64,000 nucleotides of DNA, taken from positions 3,924 through 67,923 of the forward strand of contig CAYLPU010000015.1 of assembly GCA_964385635.1 (NCBI GenBank). The letters run 5' to 3'. This stretch comes from CAYLPU01 sp964385635. Lineage in GTDB: Bacteria > Chloroflexota > Anaerolineae > B4-G1. Below the pieces are notes generated by a model, which did no database searches, had not been told where the DNA came from, and worked only from the letters and a program-made list of their open reading frames with translations. The position numbers were made by a program, and so were the translations under genes. Below, one piece after another: positions 1-9,700 of this stretch; the stretch's first letter is position 1, and each line of letters begins with the position of its first letter.

Positions 1-1862
1 GGTTCGCGGACATACTGGCCAATTCTCAGGTCGAATGGACCAGCGATGCGACCATAAGCCTCCTTACCAGCGGCGAAAAGGGCTATGATGAATCCCACGC
101 CACCGACAATCTGGACATATTGCCACAATCTCTGGATAGATTCCTGCAAAGTATTTCCCAGCCCCAGCGATGCCATTCCAAAAACCACCGCCCCCAGGAA
201 GCCAATGCCAAGGACATACGCTAGCGACTTGAGGACGCTCTGCAACAGTTGTCCCCAGTCAAACCGCTTCCAGTTCAATTCCACCCAGAACCAAGATCGT
301 TGCCACACGTTGAATTGCTTGCGGACTTGGGCGAGGATTTCCAGGGCCAGTGCTGCCCAGAGAGATTCCTCCTGATCATATTTCCAGGCGTTGAACCAGA
401 CGGTTGGGAATGAGCGCTCGCGCTTTTTTTTCTTCTTCTCTCCCTGTCCCGTCAGTTGATCCCTGATCATAAGCATCAGGGTAGTCTTGCCCATACCCCA
501 AGCTGCGTTTATCCCTATCGTCAGTGGCTTTGCGGTCTTTTCATTCTTGATGAAATCGGCTAGCGCCTCCGCGTAGTCCGAGAACCCTAGCAGGTCAACC
601 TCGCTCGGGCTGTCGGCCAGAGCGCGAGTGGCGATCTTGATTCGCTCAGGTTGCTCTGGCTCAACTGGGGGCACCTGCGCCGCTGCCCGTGCTTCTCCCA
701 GAACTTGCTTTCTCAGCTCCTCCGGCAGGTGTGGCGCCAGTCCCTCTAGCGCTTGCCCCCGTGCTACCTCGTCCTCCATCGCTCGCACCACTTCCAGGGC
801 TGCCTGGGAGTCCAGCGAGCCATCACGGACCCGTGACACAAGATCATCAACACGGATAAGTCTCCCCAGGGCACCCGCAGCCGCCTGGCGTACGTACTTG
901 GACACATCCGCGAGGGCCTTAACGAGGGAGACGACGTCCTCCAGGTCACCGATGATTTCCAAGACCCTCACCGCCGCCCGACGCAACTTCCACGAGGATC
1001 GATCCTCCAGGGCCCTCTCAAGGAGAGACAAGGCACTGAGTTTACTTTCTCTCACCGCTGCGATAGCCCCCCGCCGTTCATTCTCGTCAGCGTCACGCAG
1101 AATGGCTTCTAGTTCCAGGACAGCCCGCCGGTAATCCTCCCCCTCCAGGTCATGTAGAACAGCAAAGATGTGCTCCACGCTTTCGTAACCGGCATCTTCT
1201 GGCTCTTTGCGCTCTCGATCAACTCTTCCCTCGCGAGTCAGTCCTCGTGGCTCCTCCTGAACCCGCCTCTCCGGCTCCCACGGCATCAGATCGCGCAATG
1301 CCTCGACGGGAATAGCGAACGCAACAGCGCCCAACCGCTCGTGTCTATCCGGCGAGGCGATTCGGACGACCATCCCAATAACTCCGCCTTCATCTACATC
1401 CCAGATCGGAGCACCGCTGAAGCCTACTGTTATCTCGTCGGATTTGATCTGTAGGAGTGTCCGCCCGGCCTCCGTCACGTATCCCATCAACTCTACCGCA
1501 GCCCACATACCAACCACGTCCCCCATCTCAGGGAAACCAAAGACCCGCGCCTCTCCGCCCTCCCGACCGCGTGAAGAGGCCAGGATAGCCGGGGCAACGC
1601 CCTCTGGAAGTGAACCGCTCAATCGAAGGAAAGCCACATCTGCATCGGGGTGCCAACCATCCTTCAGAGCCACGGCTTGCCTTGACACACCCACGTTGTG
1701 GAAGACCAGTCTCACCTCGCCACCTGGTCCCGCTCCGCCTGCCTCCACCACGTGCGAGCAGGTCACTACCAGGTCAGGAGCGACGACGAAACCAGTGCCA
1801 ACGGGCCGACCGTCTTCCCTCTCTATTCGAACGACACAGGCTTCAGGCCTCACCTCACTCAT
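1..1862 (-). CDS. Trypsin-like protease / HEAT / KAP-family P-loop NTPase fusion (3' end outside window)
   Basis: About 620 codons are visible and the reading frame stays open to the left edge. I read three parts. Residues 1-190 are a trypsin-like protease with a complete triad: H37 in TCSHVV, D75 in HPDADVAFL and S149 in GFSGAPIWD. Residues 240-390 are helical HEAT-like repeats. From about 410 there is a KAP-type NTPase with Walker A at 455-461 (WGMGKTT), the KAP hallmark WFNAWKYDQEE at 489-499, and two hydrophobic segments near 548-568 and 585-600 that would place it at the membrane. The start is ATG 1862: an in-frame stop lies 18 codons upstream and GGGGGAG precedes the ATG. KAP NTPases fused to protease effectors occur in bacterial conflict systems. 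I infer an NTP-gated, membrane-associated protease. The C-terminal half cannot be judged. Confidence 0.85.
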   Translation of the reverse strand, partial: MSEVRPEACVVRIEREDGRPVGTGFVVAPDLVVTCSHVVEAGGAGPGGEVRLVFHNVGVSRQAVALKDGWHPDADVAFLRLSGSLPEGVAPAILASSRGREGGEARVFGFPEMGDVVGMWAAVELMGYVTEAGRTLLQIKSDEITVGFSGAPIWDVDEGGVIGMVVRIASPDRHERLGAVAFAIPVEALRDLMPWEPERRVQEEPRGLTREGRVDRERKEPEDAGYESVEHIFAVLHDLEGEDYRRAVLELEAILRDADENERRGAIAAVRESKLSALSLLERALEDRSSWKLRRAAVRVLEIIGDLEDVVSLVKALADVSKYVRQAAAGALGRLIRVDDLVSRVRDGSLDSQAALEVVRAMEDEVARGQALEGLAPHLPEELRKQVLGEARAAAQVPPVEPEQPERIKIATRALADSPSEVDLLGFSDYAEALADFIKNEKTAKPLTIGINAAWGMGKTTLMLMIRDQLTGQGEKKKKKRERSFPTVWFNAWKYDQEESLWAALALEILAQVRKQFNVWQRSWFWVELNWKRFDWGQLLQSVLKSLAYVLGIGFLGAVVFGMASLGLGNTLQESIQRLWQYVQIVGGVGFIIALFAAGKEAYGRIAGPFDLRIGQYVRE

Positions 1863-1917
1863 CTCAACGCTCCCCCATGCATTCTGACACCGCCAGCTCC
1901 CTGGCTTGTGGAATCAC

Positions 1918-2052
1918 CTATACTTGAAACCGCATCTGCTCCGGCCTCGCCTCCGGCCTCGCCTCCGGCTCCTCCTCCACCCGCACCTCCAACTCCTCGA
2001 AGAATGCCAACCGCAACCGATCCAGAACCTCCGCCTCGGGATGGACGTACAA
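1918..2052 (-). pseudogene. Duplicated 3'-end remnant of the DUF1156-type methylase gene
   Basis: The minus-strand translation carries PEAEVLDRLRLAFFEELEV, the same C-terminal segment that ends the methylase remnant at 2636-3538. It is followed by a GC-rich 12-nt tandem repeat encoding EPEARPEARPEQ. The similarity stops abruptly upstream, where the frame becomes arginine-rich and unlike the methylase. This looks like a leftover of about 130 nt from a partial duplication or deletion. No function is expected. Confidence 0.6.
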
Positions 2053-2142
2053 GCTTGCTCTTGACACGGGCGCGCAGACTAGCTTGCTCCAGATCAACCT
2101 AGCACGTGCGCCACGCCCTCTGGTCGCTCGACGAGGCGCCGC

Positions 2143-2171
2143 TTTACAAATTTCCACAGGTGGGGTATTAT
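2143..2171 (+). promoter_or_regulatory. Promoter of the toxin-remnant/YgiT pair
   Basis: TTTACA (2143-2148), a 17-nt spacer and TATTAT (2166-2171) match a sigma-70-type promoter. It lies just upstream of the small ORF at 2189. Confidence 0.6.
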
Positions 2172-2172
2172 A

Positions 2173-2192
2173 CCATAGGGAATGACCTATGG
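2173..2192. promoter_or_regulatory. Inverted repeat, probable operator
   Basis: CCATAGG and CCTATGG form perfect 7-bp arms around a 6-nt centre. The site lies directly after the -10 box and covers the first ATG of the operon, where an autorepressor would be expected to bind. Binding is inferred. Confidence 0.45.
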
Positions 2193-2290
2193 ACATTGCC
2201 CGCATCCGTGGATTGTACCGAGAAGGTCGCTTCACTTTCTTCTTCCACGCCTTTCGGATCGCCTACCGTAAGCGGCGAAAGGGTGCTTGA
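2189..2290 (+). pseudogene. Truncated DUF4258-like (RelE/MqsR-type) toxin ORF
   Basis: This is a 33-codon ORF with a good promoter and an AGGGA ribosome site. Its N-terminus (MDIARIRGLYREGRFTFFFH) resembles the start of DUF4258 toxins, which usually have about 90 residues and sit before a YgiT zinc-finger antitoxin. The reading switches to a basic tail (YRKRRKGA) and stops, so the catalytic part is missing. Its TGA overlaps the ATG of the next gene (TGATG), so it may persist as a translational coupler. The family call rests on this short N-terminus plus context. Confidence 0.5.
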
Positions 2291-2589
2291 TGAACGAACA
2301 AGTAACGTGTCCGGTTTGCCAGTCCAGGATGGTATGGGAGCGCCGCACAATTCGATACGAACGTGAAGGGGTCCAGATCACCCTGGAGAACGTGTGGGTG
2401 AGTGTCTGTCCCGAGTGCGGGCATGAAACCGTGCCTGGTCCGCTGGCTATTCAAGTGCTGAACCTGGCCGATCAGTTGTTCCGCTCCGCGCAGCAACTTC
2501 AGGCCGCTACCCACTTGCCGATGCCCTGTGTATCGTTCGCCTTTCCCGAGACGGAGACTGTCCCCGAGGCACTGTTATCCCTCGCATAG
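2290..2589 (+). CDS. YgiT-type zinc-finger protein (antitoxin-like)
   Basis: A 99-residue protein with two CxxC knuckles, CPVC near residue 7 and CPECG near 38. This is the zinc-binding N-terminal domain of YgiT/MqsA antitoxins. The YgiT family often lacks the C-terminal HTH seen in E. coli MqsA, and the C-terminal half here shows no clear HTH. ATG 2290 is chosen because it overlaps the upstream stop; a TTG lies one codon before it. The partner toxin is truncated, so this is probably an orphaned antitoxin, perhaps still acting as regulator at the palindrome at 2173-2192. Confidence 0.7.
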   Translation: MNEQVTCPVCQSRMVWERRTIRYEREGVQITLENVWVSVCPECGHETVPGPLAIQVLNLADQLFRSAQQLQAATHLPMPCVSFAFPETETVPEALLSLA

Positions 2590-2635
2590 CCAGGCAACGT
2601 CCCGTTTGCTCAGAGGTTGACGGTTTACTTACTGC

Positions 2636-3538
2636 TCACATCAACCGCATCTGCTCCAATTTTGCCTCCGCCTCCTCCTCCACCCGCACCTCCAACTCCT
2701 CGAAGAACGCCAACCGCAGCCGGTCGAGGACCTCCGCCTCGGGCCGGACGAACTTGCCCTTGATCTGCGTGCGCGGAATAGCGTTGATCAGCGCCTGCAA
2801 GCAGGCCTTGAAAGTACCGTCGTTCCGCAACCCGGCCTGCTTGAGGAAAGTCTCGCAGGCCCGGGCTCCGTCTTCCTCGTAGACCAGCATCGCAGTGTGA
2901 ACCGCGTCCAGCCAGGTGTTGAAGTGGTCCGCGTCGTGGTCGGCTTTGCCGCGGCCACGGCGCTGCCTGGGCGGCAGCAGGATCACGTCGCTGCCCTTCT
3001 TGCTGACCACGCGCCGTTTCACCAGGTCATGCTCTACGTCCAGCCCGGCCGTGAACGCCAATTTGCGGGCCTCATCGGCGGGAAAGCGCTCCGCACGGAA
3101 GGCGTCCCAGGCCATCAGGTACCAGTCAGTGGTCGGGTCGAACTGAACCTCGCGGCCCCCCAACAGCCCGCGCTTGCGCAGCCGGAATACCTCCTCGCGG
3201 GCCAGGTCGAGCGCGGTCTCGGGGCGGAGCGGTTTGGGCTCCCCCGTGCGCTCGTCCACCTCGCTGGTGAGGACAGGCCAGTGCTGGGAGATGACGGAGA
3301 GCACTGGGCCGAAGGTGCTGAGGTAGAGGTCCACGCCCTCAATGCCCCGCTCGGCGAACTCGGCCGCCTTCTCACGCGCCACCTGGCGCACGCGGGGCTG
3401 TATATCATCCCACCATACTGGGTGTGTGGGTGTGTGGGTATGGGAGCACGGTCTCCTTGTCCCCTTGTCCACCTTCTTACGGCAGGCCAGCAGGATGGTG
3501 CTGCGGGCGGCGTTCTTCTTCGCCTGGTGCAGTGGTAG
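2636..3538 (-). pseudogene. 5'-truncated DUF1156-type DNA methylase (C-terminal part)
   Basis: The frame is open from just after a TAA (3541-3539) and gives about 300 residues. It begins with KKNAARSTILLACRKK and continues through DLYLSTFGPVLSVISQHWPVL and LRPETALDLAREEVFRLRKRG. I recognise this as the C-terminal region of large adenine-specific DUF1156/Zn-ribbon methylases, which are normally around 900-1000 residues. The catalytic NPPY and SAM motifs are absent. A GTG at 3472 could start a shorter protein, but conserved sequence continues upstream of it, so truncation is more likely. These methylases often belong to defence loci; this one appears dead. Confidence 0.65.
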
Positions 3539-3689
3539 TTACATTCTTTCACACAGGTGACCACACCCAGCCTCAATCGCCCCGCCGCGACGCTGGCGCA
3601 TCGTGGTTGAACATCAAGACGCGGGCGACTGGAGCAGCGCGATTTGTGTCCACGCGCCGCCGGGTGACCTCCGTCGCGACGAGGCTGTG

Positions 3690-4376
3690 CTAATCTGTCA
3701 CCGGTGCTTCGATGGTGATGTCGGCGTTGAAATCATAGAGAGTCTGGGTCACGGTCCCGCCCGATGCTGGCTTGGACACGATCTTGCGGGGCAGGCCGTC
3801 CTCCACGCCGATCCAGGCCGTAATCTCAAGGGAACTGCCTTCCATCTCCGTGGTGTAGACGTACTTCTGGCACGGCACGCCATCCACATCTTCGGTTCCT
3901 TCCAACCGGGCCTCCACGATGTCCTCTTCCGCGACGCCGGCTTCCGCGAGTGCCGTCCCTGTGCCACCGCCGGGTATCTTGGTCCAGGTATCGTCAGACT
4001 TCACGTATAAGTCATCGCCGATGCCGATCATCTCCCCGAAGTCTGAGACCTGGTGGAATCTGTCGGGCAGGACGTACTCGTAGAGAGATTCCATAGTCTG
4101 CCCCTCGCTTTCCACGATGATCTTCGCGCGATAGCTCGTCAGGTTTTTTAAGTCGGCGGACGATTGCACGATGATGTTTCTCACATCCTCAGGCGGGGCG
4201 GCGGGAGCCTCAGTCGCTGCCGTCTCCTCCGTTGCAGCAGGAACCTCGGCAGGGGCCTCAGTCGCAGCGGTAACATCCTCGGGCGCTGTTTCTTTCGTGC
4301 CACCGCAGGCCAACGCAAGCGCGAGCGCCAGGCCAAGAACCAGGACAGGTATCCATTGACGTTTTCTGATTTCCAT
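3690..4376 (-). CDS. LppX/LprG-like lipoprotein
   Basis: A 228-residue protein with an N-terminal signal (IPVLVLGLALALALACGG, lipobox Cys24), then an Ala/Thr/Glu-rich linker (25-60) typical of surface lipoproteins. The remainder resembles the LppX/LprAFG or outer-membrane lipoprotein-sorting fold: a beta-rich domain with repeated Y-x-x-P-D-R and I-G-x-x-D-G-L-P-R-K elements. ATG 4376 is chosen because AGGAGACGAAAA precedes it and it opens directly on the basic n-region. Longer in-frame starts would place 17 arginine-rich residues before the signal. It lies 59 nt after the M20 peptidase on the same strand and is probably co-transcribed. Lipid or small-molecule carriage at the membrane is inferred. 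Confidence 0.75.
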   Translation of the reverse strand: MEIRKRQWIPVLVLGLALALALACGGTKETAPEDVTAATEAPAEVPAATEETAATEAPAAPPEDVRNIIVQSSADLKNLTSYRAKIIVESEGQTMESLYEYVLPDRFHQVSDFGEMIGIGDDLYVKSDDTWTKIPGGGTGTALAEAGVAEEDIVEARLEGTEDVDGVPCQKYVYTTEMEGSSLEITAWIGVEDGLPRKIVSKPASGGTVTQTLYDFNADITIEAPVTD

Positions 4377-4435
4377 TTTTCGTCTCCTCTCATGCGATAC
4401 GGCACGTGGGCGTGCCTTGCTCCTCAAAATGGCGG

Positions 4436-5803
4436 CTATTCACCCAGGAATTTCATAAAACAGAGGATCGTCTCAATTCCCTTGTAGAAATTGGGCAGGT
4501 GGAACTTCTCGTTGGGGGAGTGCAACCGGTCGTCGGGCAGCCCAAAGCCGATCAAAACCGTCTCAATCCCCAGCAATTTTTGGAATATGGCGACGACGGG
4601 GATCGAGCCTCCCTCACGGACGAAGACAGGCTCCCGGCCAAACACCTCGGCATACGCCCGACACGCCGCTTTCATCGCCGGGCTATCGCGGCGGACGATG
4701 GCAGCATCGCAGCCATGCAGATCGCGGGCCTCAACGGTCACCGTGGGTGGCGCGATCTCGGCCAGATAACTCCGGATCAGTTGCGCGATCTCCACCGGTT
4801 CCTGATCCGGCACCAACCGCATCGAGATCTTGGCGAACGCCTTGCTGGGCAGCACCGTCTTCGCGCCCGGTTCGATGTACCCACCCCAGATGCCGTTGAC
4901 GTCCAACGTAGGCCGGGCTGTGGTCCGCTCGACGATGGTGTACGCTGGCTCACCCCAATCGGTCTTCACACCCGCTTCGTGGAGCCACGTTTCGCGCTCG
5001 AAAGGAACCTTCGCCATCTCTGCGCGCTCCTCGGGGTCTAGTTCCCGCACCTTGTCGTAGAAACCGGGAACGGTGATGTGTCCATTCTCGTCCTGCAACC
5101 TGGTGATCATCGCACAGAGCGCGTTGATCGGGTTACGCACCGCGCCCCCGTAGATACCGGAGTGCAAATCGTGATCGGGGCCGATTACCTCGACCTCGAC
5201 GTAGGCCAGCCCGCGCAGCGCATAGGCTATGGAGGGCAAATCCTGGCCCAGAATGTCCGCGTCGGAGATCACCGCCACGTCGGCGGCCAATAACTCCCTG
5301 TGCTCGCGGATGAATGGCTCCAGGCTGGGGCTGCCGCTCTCCTCCTCCCCCTCGAAGATGCACTTGACGTTGACCGGCGGCCTGCCCGCCGTCGCTTTGA
5401 ATGTCTCCACCGCCTTCACGTGAATGTACAACTGCCCTTTGTCGTCCGATGCTCCCCGGCAGAAGATGTCATCGCCCACGATGGTCGGCTCAAACGGCGG
5501 GGTGTTCCACTCTTCCAACGGGTCGGGCGGCTGCACGTCGTAGTGCCCGTAGACGAGGATCGTGGGAGCCTCAGGCCCGGCAGCCAGCCACTCCGCGTAG
5601 ACCACAGGATGGCCCCGTGTGGGCATGACCTCCGCCTTGGGAAATCCTGCCGCCAGCAACTTGTCCCGCAACCACGCCGCCGCGCGCTCGACGTCCGGCT
5701 TGTGCTCCGGCTGCGTGCTGATGCTGGGGATGCGCAAGAACTCCTTCAGTTCCGCAAGGAACCGGTTCTGATTTGCGCGTGCGTATTCTAGTATGGTCTT
5801 CAT
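4436..5803 (-). CDS. M20 family metallopeptidase (dipeptidase)
   Basis: A 455-residue protein of the usual size for M20 dipeptidases. The di-zinc motifs are present: GHYDVQP (H87, D89), GASDDKGQ (bridging D120) and EGEEESGSP (catalytic E153/E154). A C-terminal His lies in LHSPNEKFHLPNF. The lid/dimerisation domain is expected around 190-320. There is no signal peptide, so it is cytoplasmic and likely hydrolyses dipeptides or similar amides. It precedes the lipoprotein gene on the same strand. Confidence 0.93.
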   Translation of the reverse strand: MKTILEYARANQNRFLAELKEFLRIPSISTQPEHKPDVERAAAWLRDKLLAAGFPKAEVMPTRGHPVVYAEWLAAGPEAPTILVYGHYDVQPPDPLEEWNTPPFEPTIVGDDIFCRGASDDKGQLYIHVKAVETFKATAGRPPVNVKCIFEGEEESGSPSLEPFIREHRELLAADVAVISDADILGQDLPSIAYALRGLAYVEVEVIGPDHDLHSGIYGGAVRNPINALCAMITRLQDENGHITVPGFYDKVRELDPEERAEMAKVPFERETWLHEAGVKTDWGEPAYTIVERTTARPTLDVNGIWGGYIEPGAKTVLPSKAFAKISMRLVPDQEPVEIAQLIRSYLAEIAPPTVTVEARDLHGCDAAIVRRDSPAMKAACRAYAEVFGREPVFVREGGSIPVVAIFQKLLGIETVLIGFGLPDDRLHSPNEKFHLPNFYKGIETILCFMKFLGE

Positions 5804-5857
5804 TTGTCACCTCGCTGAGTTATGTAGTGCCGATTTCATCAGAGTACCTTTTTGTGC

Positions 5858-5863
5858 TATAAT
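5858..5863 (+). promoter_or_regulatory. -10 box upstream of the DUF104/PIN pair
   Basis: A perfect TATAAT occurs 70 nt before the antitoxin start. The best -35 at 17 nt is weak (TTCATC), which fits an autoregulated toxin-antitoxin promoter. The divergent M20 gene starts 55 nt away. Confidence 0.45.
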
Positions 5864-5932
5864 GGAAGTGTGAAACGTGAGCCGTATTGTGTGTTGCGCA
5901 TTGCGTAAAACATGAGGGAGGTGAGGTAAACG

Positions 5933-6247
5933 ATGATGGAGATTGTGACGGCGGTGTACGAAAAGGGCATACTGCGCCCATTGCAATCGCTCAACCTGCG
6001 GGAACGCCAGACGGTGCGCATCCAGATTGTGCCAGAGGAATCGGTAATACAGGAAGAACCGGCCGACGAAGTTGAAGAAGTTGTCCAAGGCTTGGTCGCT
6101 GCTGGTCTGATGCGCCCCCGCCCAAAAAGAGGCACTCCGCCTCCTGATCCTGTCTCCGAAGAAGAACGTCGCAGATTGGCCGATATTATGGGCAAGGCCC
6201 CTGGCAAACCTCTTTCAGAGATTATCATTGGAGAGCGGGGGGAATGA
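5933..6247 (+). CDS. DUF104 (AF2212-like) antitoxin
   Basis: A 104-residue protein whose N-terminus (MEIVTAVYEKGILRPLQSL) matches the DUF104 family of small antitoxins paired with PIN toxins. The C-terminal half is charged and probably folds on binding the toxin. GGAGGTGAGG precedes two adjacent ATGs (5933, 5936); 5936 fits the family start best. Its stop overlaps the toxin ATG, indicating translational coupling. Confidence 0.8.
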   Translation: MMEIVTAVYEKGILRPLQSLNLRERQTVRIQIVPEESVIQEEPADEVEEVVQGLVAAGLMRPRPKRGTPPPDPVSEEERRRLADIMGKAPGKPLSEIIIGERGE

Positions 6248-6711
6248 TGAACTTTGCCTACTTTGATACCAGCGCTTTGCTCAAGCAGTATGTTACGGAG
6301 ACCGGAAGCAACTGGGTGAGGGCATACCTTGCTTCTGCTACGGCTCCTGCTGTATTCACATCGCACCTGACCGCAGTAGAAGCCACGTGTGCCTTTGCCC
6401 GCAGGTTGCGGGAGGGAACTCTGCTGCCTGCCGACCACGCCAAAGCGGTTCAGGCCCTTGACTATGACATCGCATACAGGTACAGCCTGCTGGACGTTAT
6501 GCCGGTGACGATTGATACCGCTCGCCAGTTGGCTAATCAGTACCCGTTGCGGGCATACGATGCCGTGCAACTGGCAACGGCCTGGTTGCTTAACCAGGAA
6601 TTGCTCCATGCCAGCAGGCCGTCGCTCACGTTCATCTGTGCCGATGACCGCCTGATCACCATTGCCCAAGCCGCCGGTCTTCGCACCGACAATCCCAATC
6701 ATTACTTCTGA
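6247..6711 (+). CDS. PIN-domain toxin (VapC family)
   Basis: A 154-residue PIN nuclease with the expected acidic residues: D7 in FDTSALLK, E45 in TAVEATCA, D105 in YDAVQLA and D133/D134 in CADDRL. VapC toxins cut specific tRNA or rRNA sites. ATG 6247 overlaps the antitoxin stop, and another ATG at 6244 is possible. The gene looks intact. It converges with the STAND gene, with only 14 nt between their ends. Confidence 0.88.
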   Translation: MNFAYFDTSALLKQYVTETGSNWVRAYLASATAPAVFTSHLTAVEATCAFARRLREGTLLPADHAKAVQALDYDIAYRYSLLDVMPVTIDTARQLANQYPLRAYDAVQLATAWLLNQELLHASRPSLTFICADDRLITIAQAAGLRTDNPNHYF

Positions 6712-6725
6712 TCCTCGCGATATGA

Positions 6726-9700
6726 TTATCTCCCTTGCCAAATCCGCGCCGTGCCATCCCCTCCGGCGGTCAAGATTCGCACCCCGTCCGGACTCCACGC
6801 GACACCCAACACTTCATCGGTGTGCCCCTCAAGGGTGAAGAGCAACTCTCCGCTGGCAGTGTCCCACAGGCGGGCGGTGCCGTCTGCGCTGGCGGTGACC
6901 AGGTAGGATCCATTGGGGCTGAAGGCCGCCGAGAGGACCTCACCCTCGTGCCGCAGGACAGCCAACTTTTCTCCCGTGACCGCGTCCCACACCCGAGCCG
7001 TCTTGTCCTGGCTGGCTGTCACCACCAACCGGCCATCGGGGCTGAAGGCGGCCGACCAGACCGAATCATCATGCCGCAGGGCGGCCACTTCTTTCCCGGT
7101 GGCTGCATCCCATACCCGGGCCGTGCCGTCCTGGCTGGCCGTCACCACCAACTGCCCATCAAGGCTGAAGACGGCCGACCGGACCGATCCCGTATGCCCG
7201 CGCATGACGGCCAACTGCTTTCCCGTGGTCGCTTCCCACACCCGAACCGTGTCGTCCCAACTCGCCGTCACGACCAACTGCCCATCCGGGCTGAAGACTG
7301 CCGACCAGACCGAACCCTTGTGTTGGAGGACGGCCAACTCTTTTACAGCCGTCTCGCCCACGGACGGCTCTTCACCATCCTGCTTTTCTTCGATGGCCAC
7401 CTCCCATACCCGAGCGGTGTCATCGTGGCTGCCTGTCACCAGCAACCGCCCATCGGGGCTGAAGGCCGCCGAGGTGACCCCGCCCCCGTGCTGCAAGATG
7501 GCCAGTTCTTCTCCCGTGGTCACATCCCATACCCGAGCCGTGCCGTCTTGGCCGGCTGTCACCACCAACCGGCCATCGGGGCTGAAGGCTACCGAGTTGA
7601 CGTCACTCCTGTGCTTCAGAGCCACCAGTTCCTCGCCAGTTCGGGCGTCCCACAACCGGGCGGTGTCATCCTGACTGGCGGTGGCGACGCGCGTCCCATC
7701 CGGCGACCAGACCGCGTCGAGGACGAGGTTCTTATGTCCAAGCAGCATCAACAGTTCCTGACCAATGTGCACGAGTCGAACACCCAGGCTGTCCAGGACG
7801 TCCTGGATGGGCGCCAGGATCGCTTTCGTTTCTGACCCGGCAACGACGATCCCTATGGCGTAGCCTTCCTCGTCCACGACCAGCGCGCCGCCGTCGCCAG
7901 CCTGCGACAGGGGTGAGGTTTCGATTTCGATGCCGTTAGAGAGCCGAATGGTTCCTTGAGGTAAACCACTGATTGCTGTCGCCACGCCAATTTCCGTGAT
8001 CTCGCCTGTCGCCAGCCCCGTCGTCCGGCCTAACATGCGGACAATCATACCTCGGGTCGGGTCGCGAACCCCTCGAATCGGCCCGATGCCTGGGATGGAC
8101 GTCTCAAATACGATCCCCTCCTCGAGGCGAGCCAGGCCAGTCATGTTCGCCACTGAGACCCCGTCAGCCAAAGGCAGGTGCCTGGCGAAGTAGCCGATCA
8201 CGTCGTCAGGTTCCTGACCTCCGTCGATTCGCCCTGGTTGGACAATCGGGGAGTCCAGGGCATAATCCGGGAAGCCCAGGACGTCCGCTGTGCTGAGGAG
8301 ATAGAATTCACCCTTCGCATCATGGACGAAAGCACCAATCGTGCCGCCCGTCACCTGAATCCCGCTCACGCTGAGCCCTGGTTTCAGAGGGCGGAAGCGG
8401 CCACGGAGTACAGAGGCCGCCAGTTCCGACGATTCGGCTGCGGCCGTGGCCTTGACCTCCGATACTTCGACTGCGACCGCGGTACCGGCTTCGACCGCGG
8501 CTGCAGTGCCGGCTTCAACCCGGGCTTGTTGGACCATTTGCGTGGCTACGGTTGCCACCAGAGCCGGTAATCCCACAAGCAAGAGGATGATGACGACGGC
8601 TACGCCACCGCCAATGCGCAGCCATCTCTCACGCCGCCTGGCACGCCAGGCTTCGTTGGATTTCTGGATGGGGCCGATGAACCGGTCGTGGGTCAGTTCA
8701 TACCATCGGGCACCGGCCCGCCACTCTCCCCTGATGAGGTGCAGGTCCTGAAGTTCGTCTACCGCCGGGTTTGGGATCCCGCCGGTTTCCTCCCGCCCTC
8801 GATAGACCGTTCCGCGCGTCCCCGACGGTGTAATCAGGCTGCGCTCAAACCACGTTCGCAGGTCGCCGTCGTGCACGCCGGTTTCCTGGGCTGCTCTCTC
8901 AATAGCCCCCTCGTAGAACGCCGATAGCGCCTGGTTCACGTCGCCGAAAGCCTGGAGATGGTCATGGGTGATGACGGTAACGTCAGGCGGCAAACCACGC
9001 CATAGGCTTTGGCAGACCACCTGGAGTTGCACAGGCTCGACAAACTCCCCGGTCACCATTTCGGCTTTGCCTGCAGTGGTCTCGACCTGGACCTTCATCA
9101 GATCGTTGACCAGTTTCTCAGCCACTCCCTTGCCCTTGTCGAAGGAGCATCTTGTGTCTCGCAGAGGCCCTGTAACAGCCGACAGAGCAGCCGCCTTACC
9201 CAGACGCTCCAGGCGAAAACGTGCCCGCAATTTCTCGGGTAGCAGAGAAGCGTAGGGGTCCAGTTCGGCGATGTGGTCCTCTCGCATGACAAAGATTGCC
9301 CGCAAAAGCGGATCCTCTTCCAGCGTTTCGTTGACCTGCTCGAAGAACCCTTCTCTGTCTCTCCAGCGCTCTGGATAGAAAGTAAACAGTTCTTCGAACT
9401 GATCGAAGACGATGACACGAGGTGCAGGCAGCCCCTCTTCATCGGTGCGACGCTCCCGTTCCCTCAGAAAGTCGGCCAGGGACACATGTGCCAGCCGTCC
9501 TGGGTTGGCCTCACCCTCTGCCCAGCTCATGAGGGTATTGAAGACGTAGAGGTTCGATATTTCCTCGGGCTTGATGTCTTCAGGAATCAGGCCTCGCATC
9601 CGGGCCAGCGGGAGAATCTCAAATCCCTCCTCTTCCAGAAGAAGACTGAGACCGGCGTTGACGAGCGATGTCTTGCCAGCCCCCGACTGGGCATAGAGCA

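Noticed and set aside
3603..4010. Plus-strand ORF of 135 codons over the lipoprotein gene
   Set aside because: Shadow of the minus-strand lipoprotein, which has a lipobox and a ribosome site.
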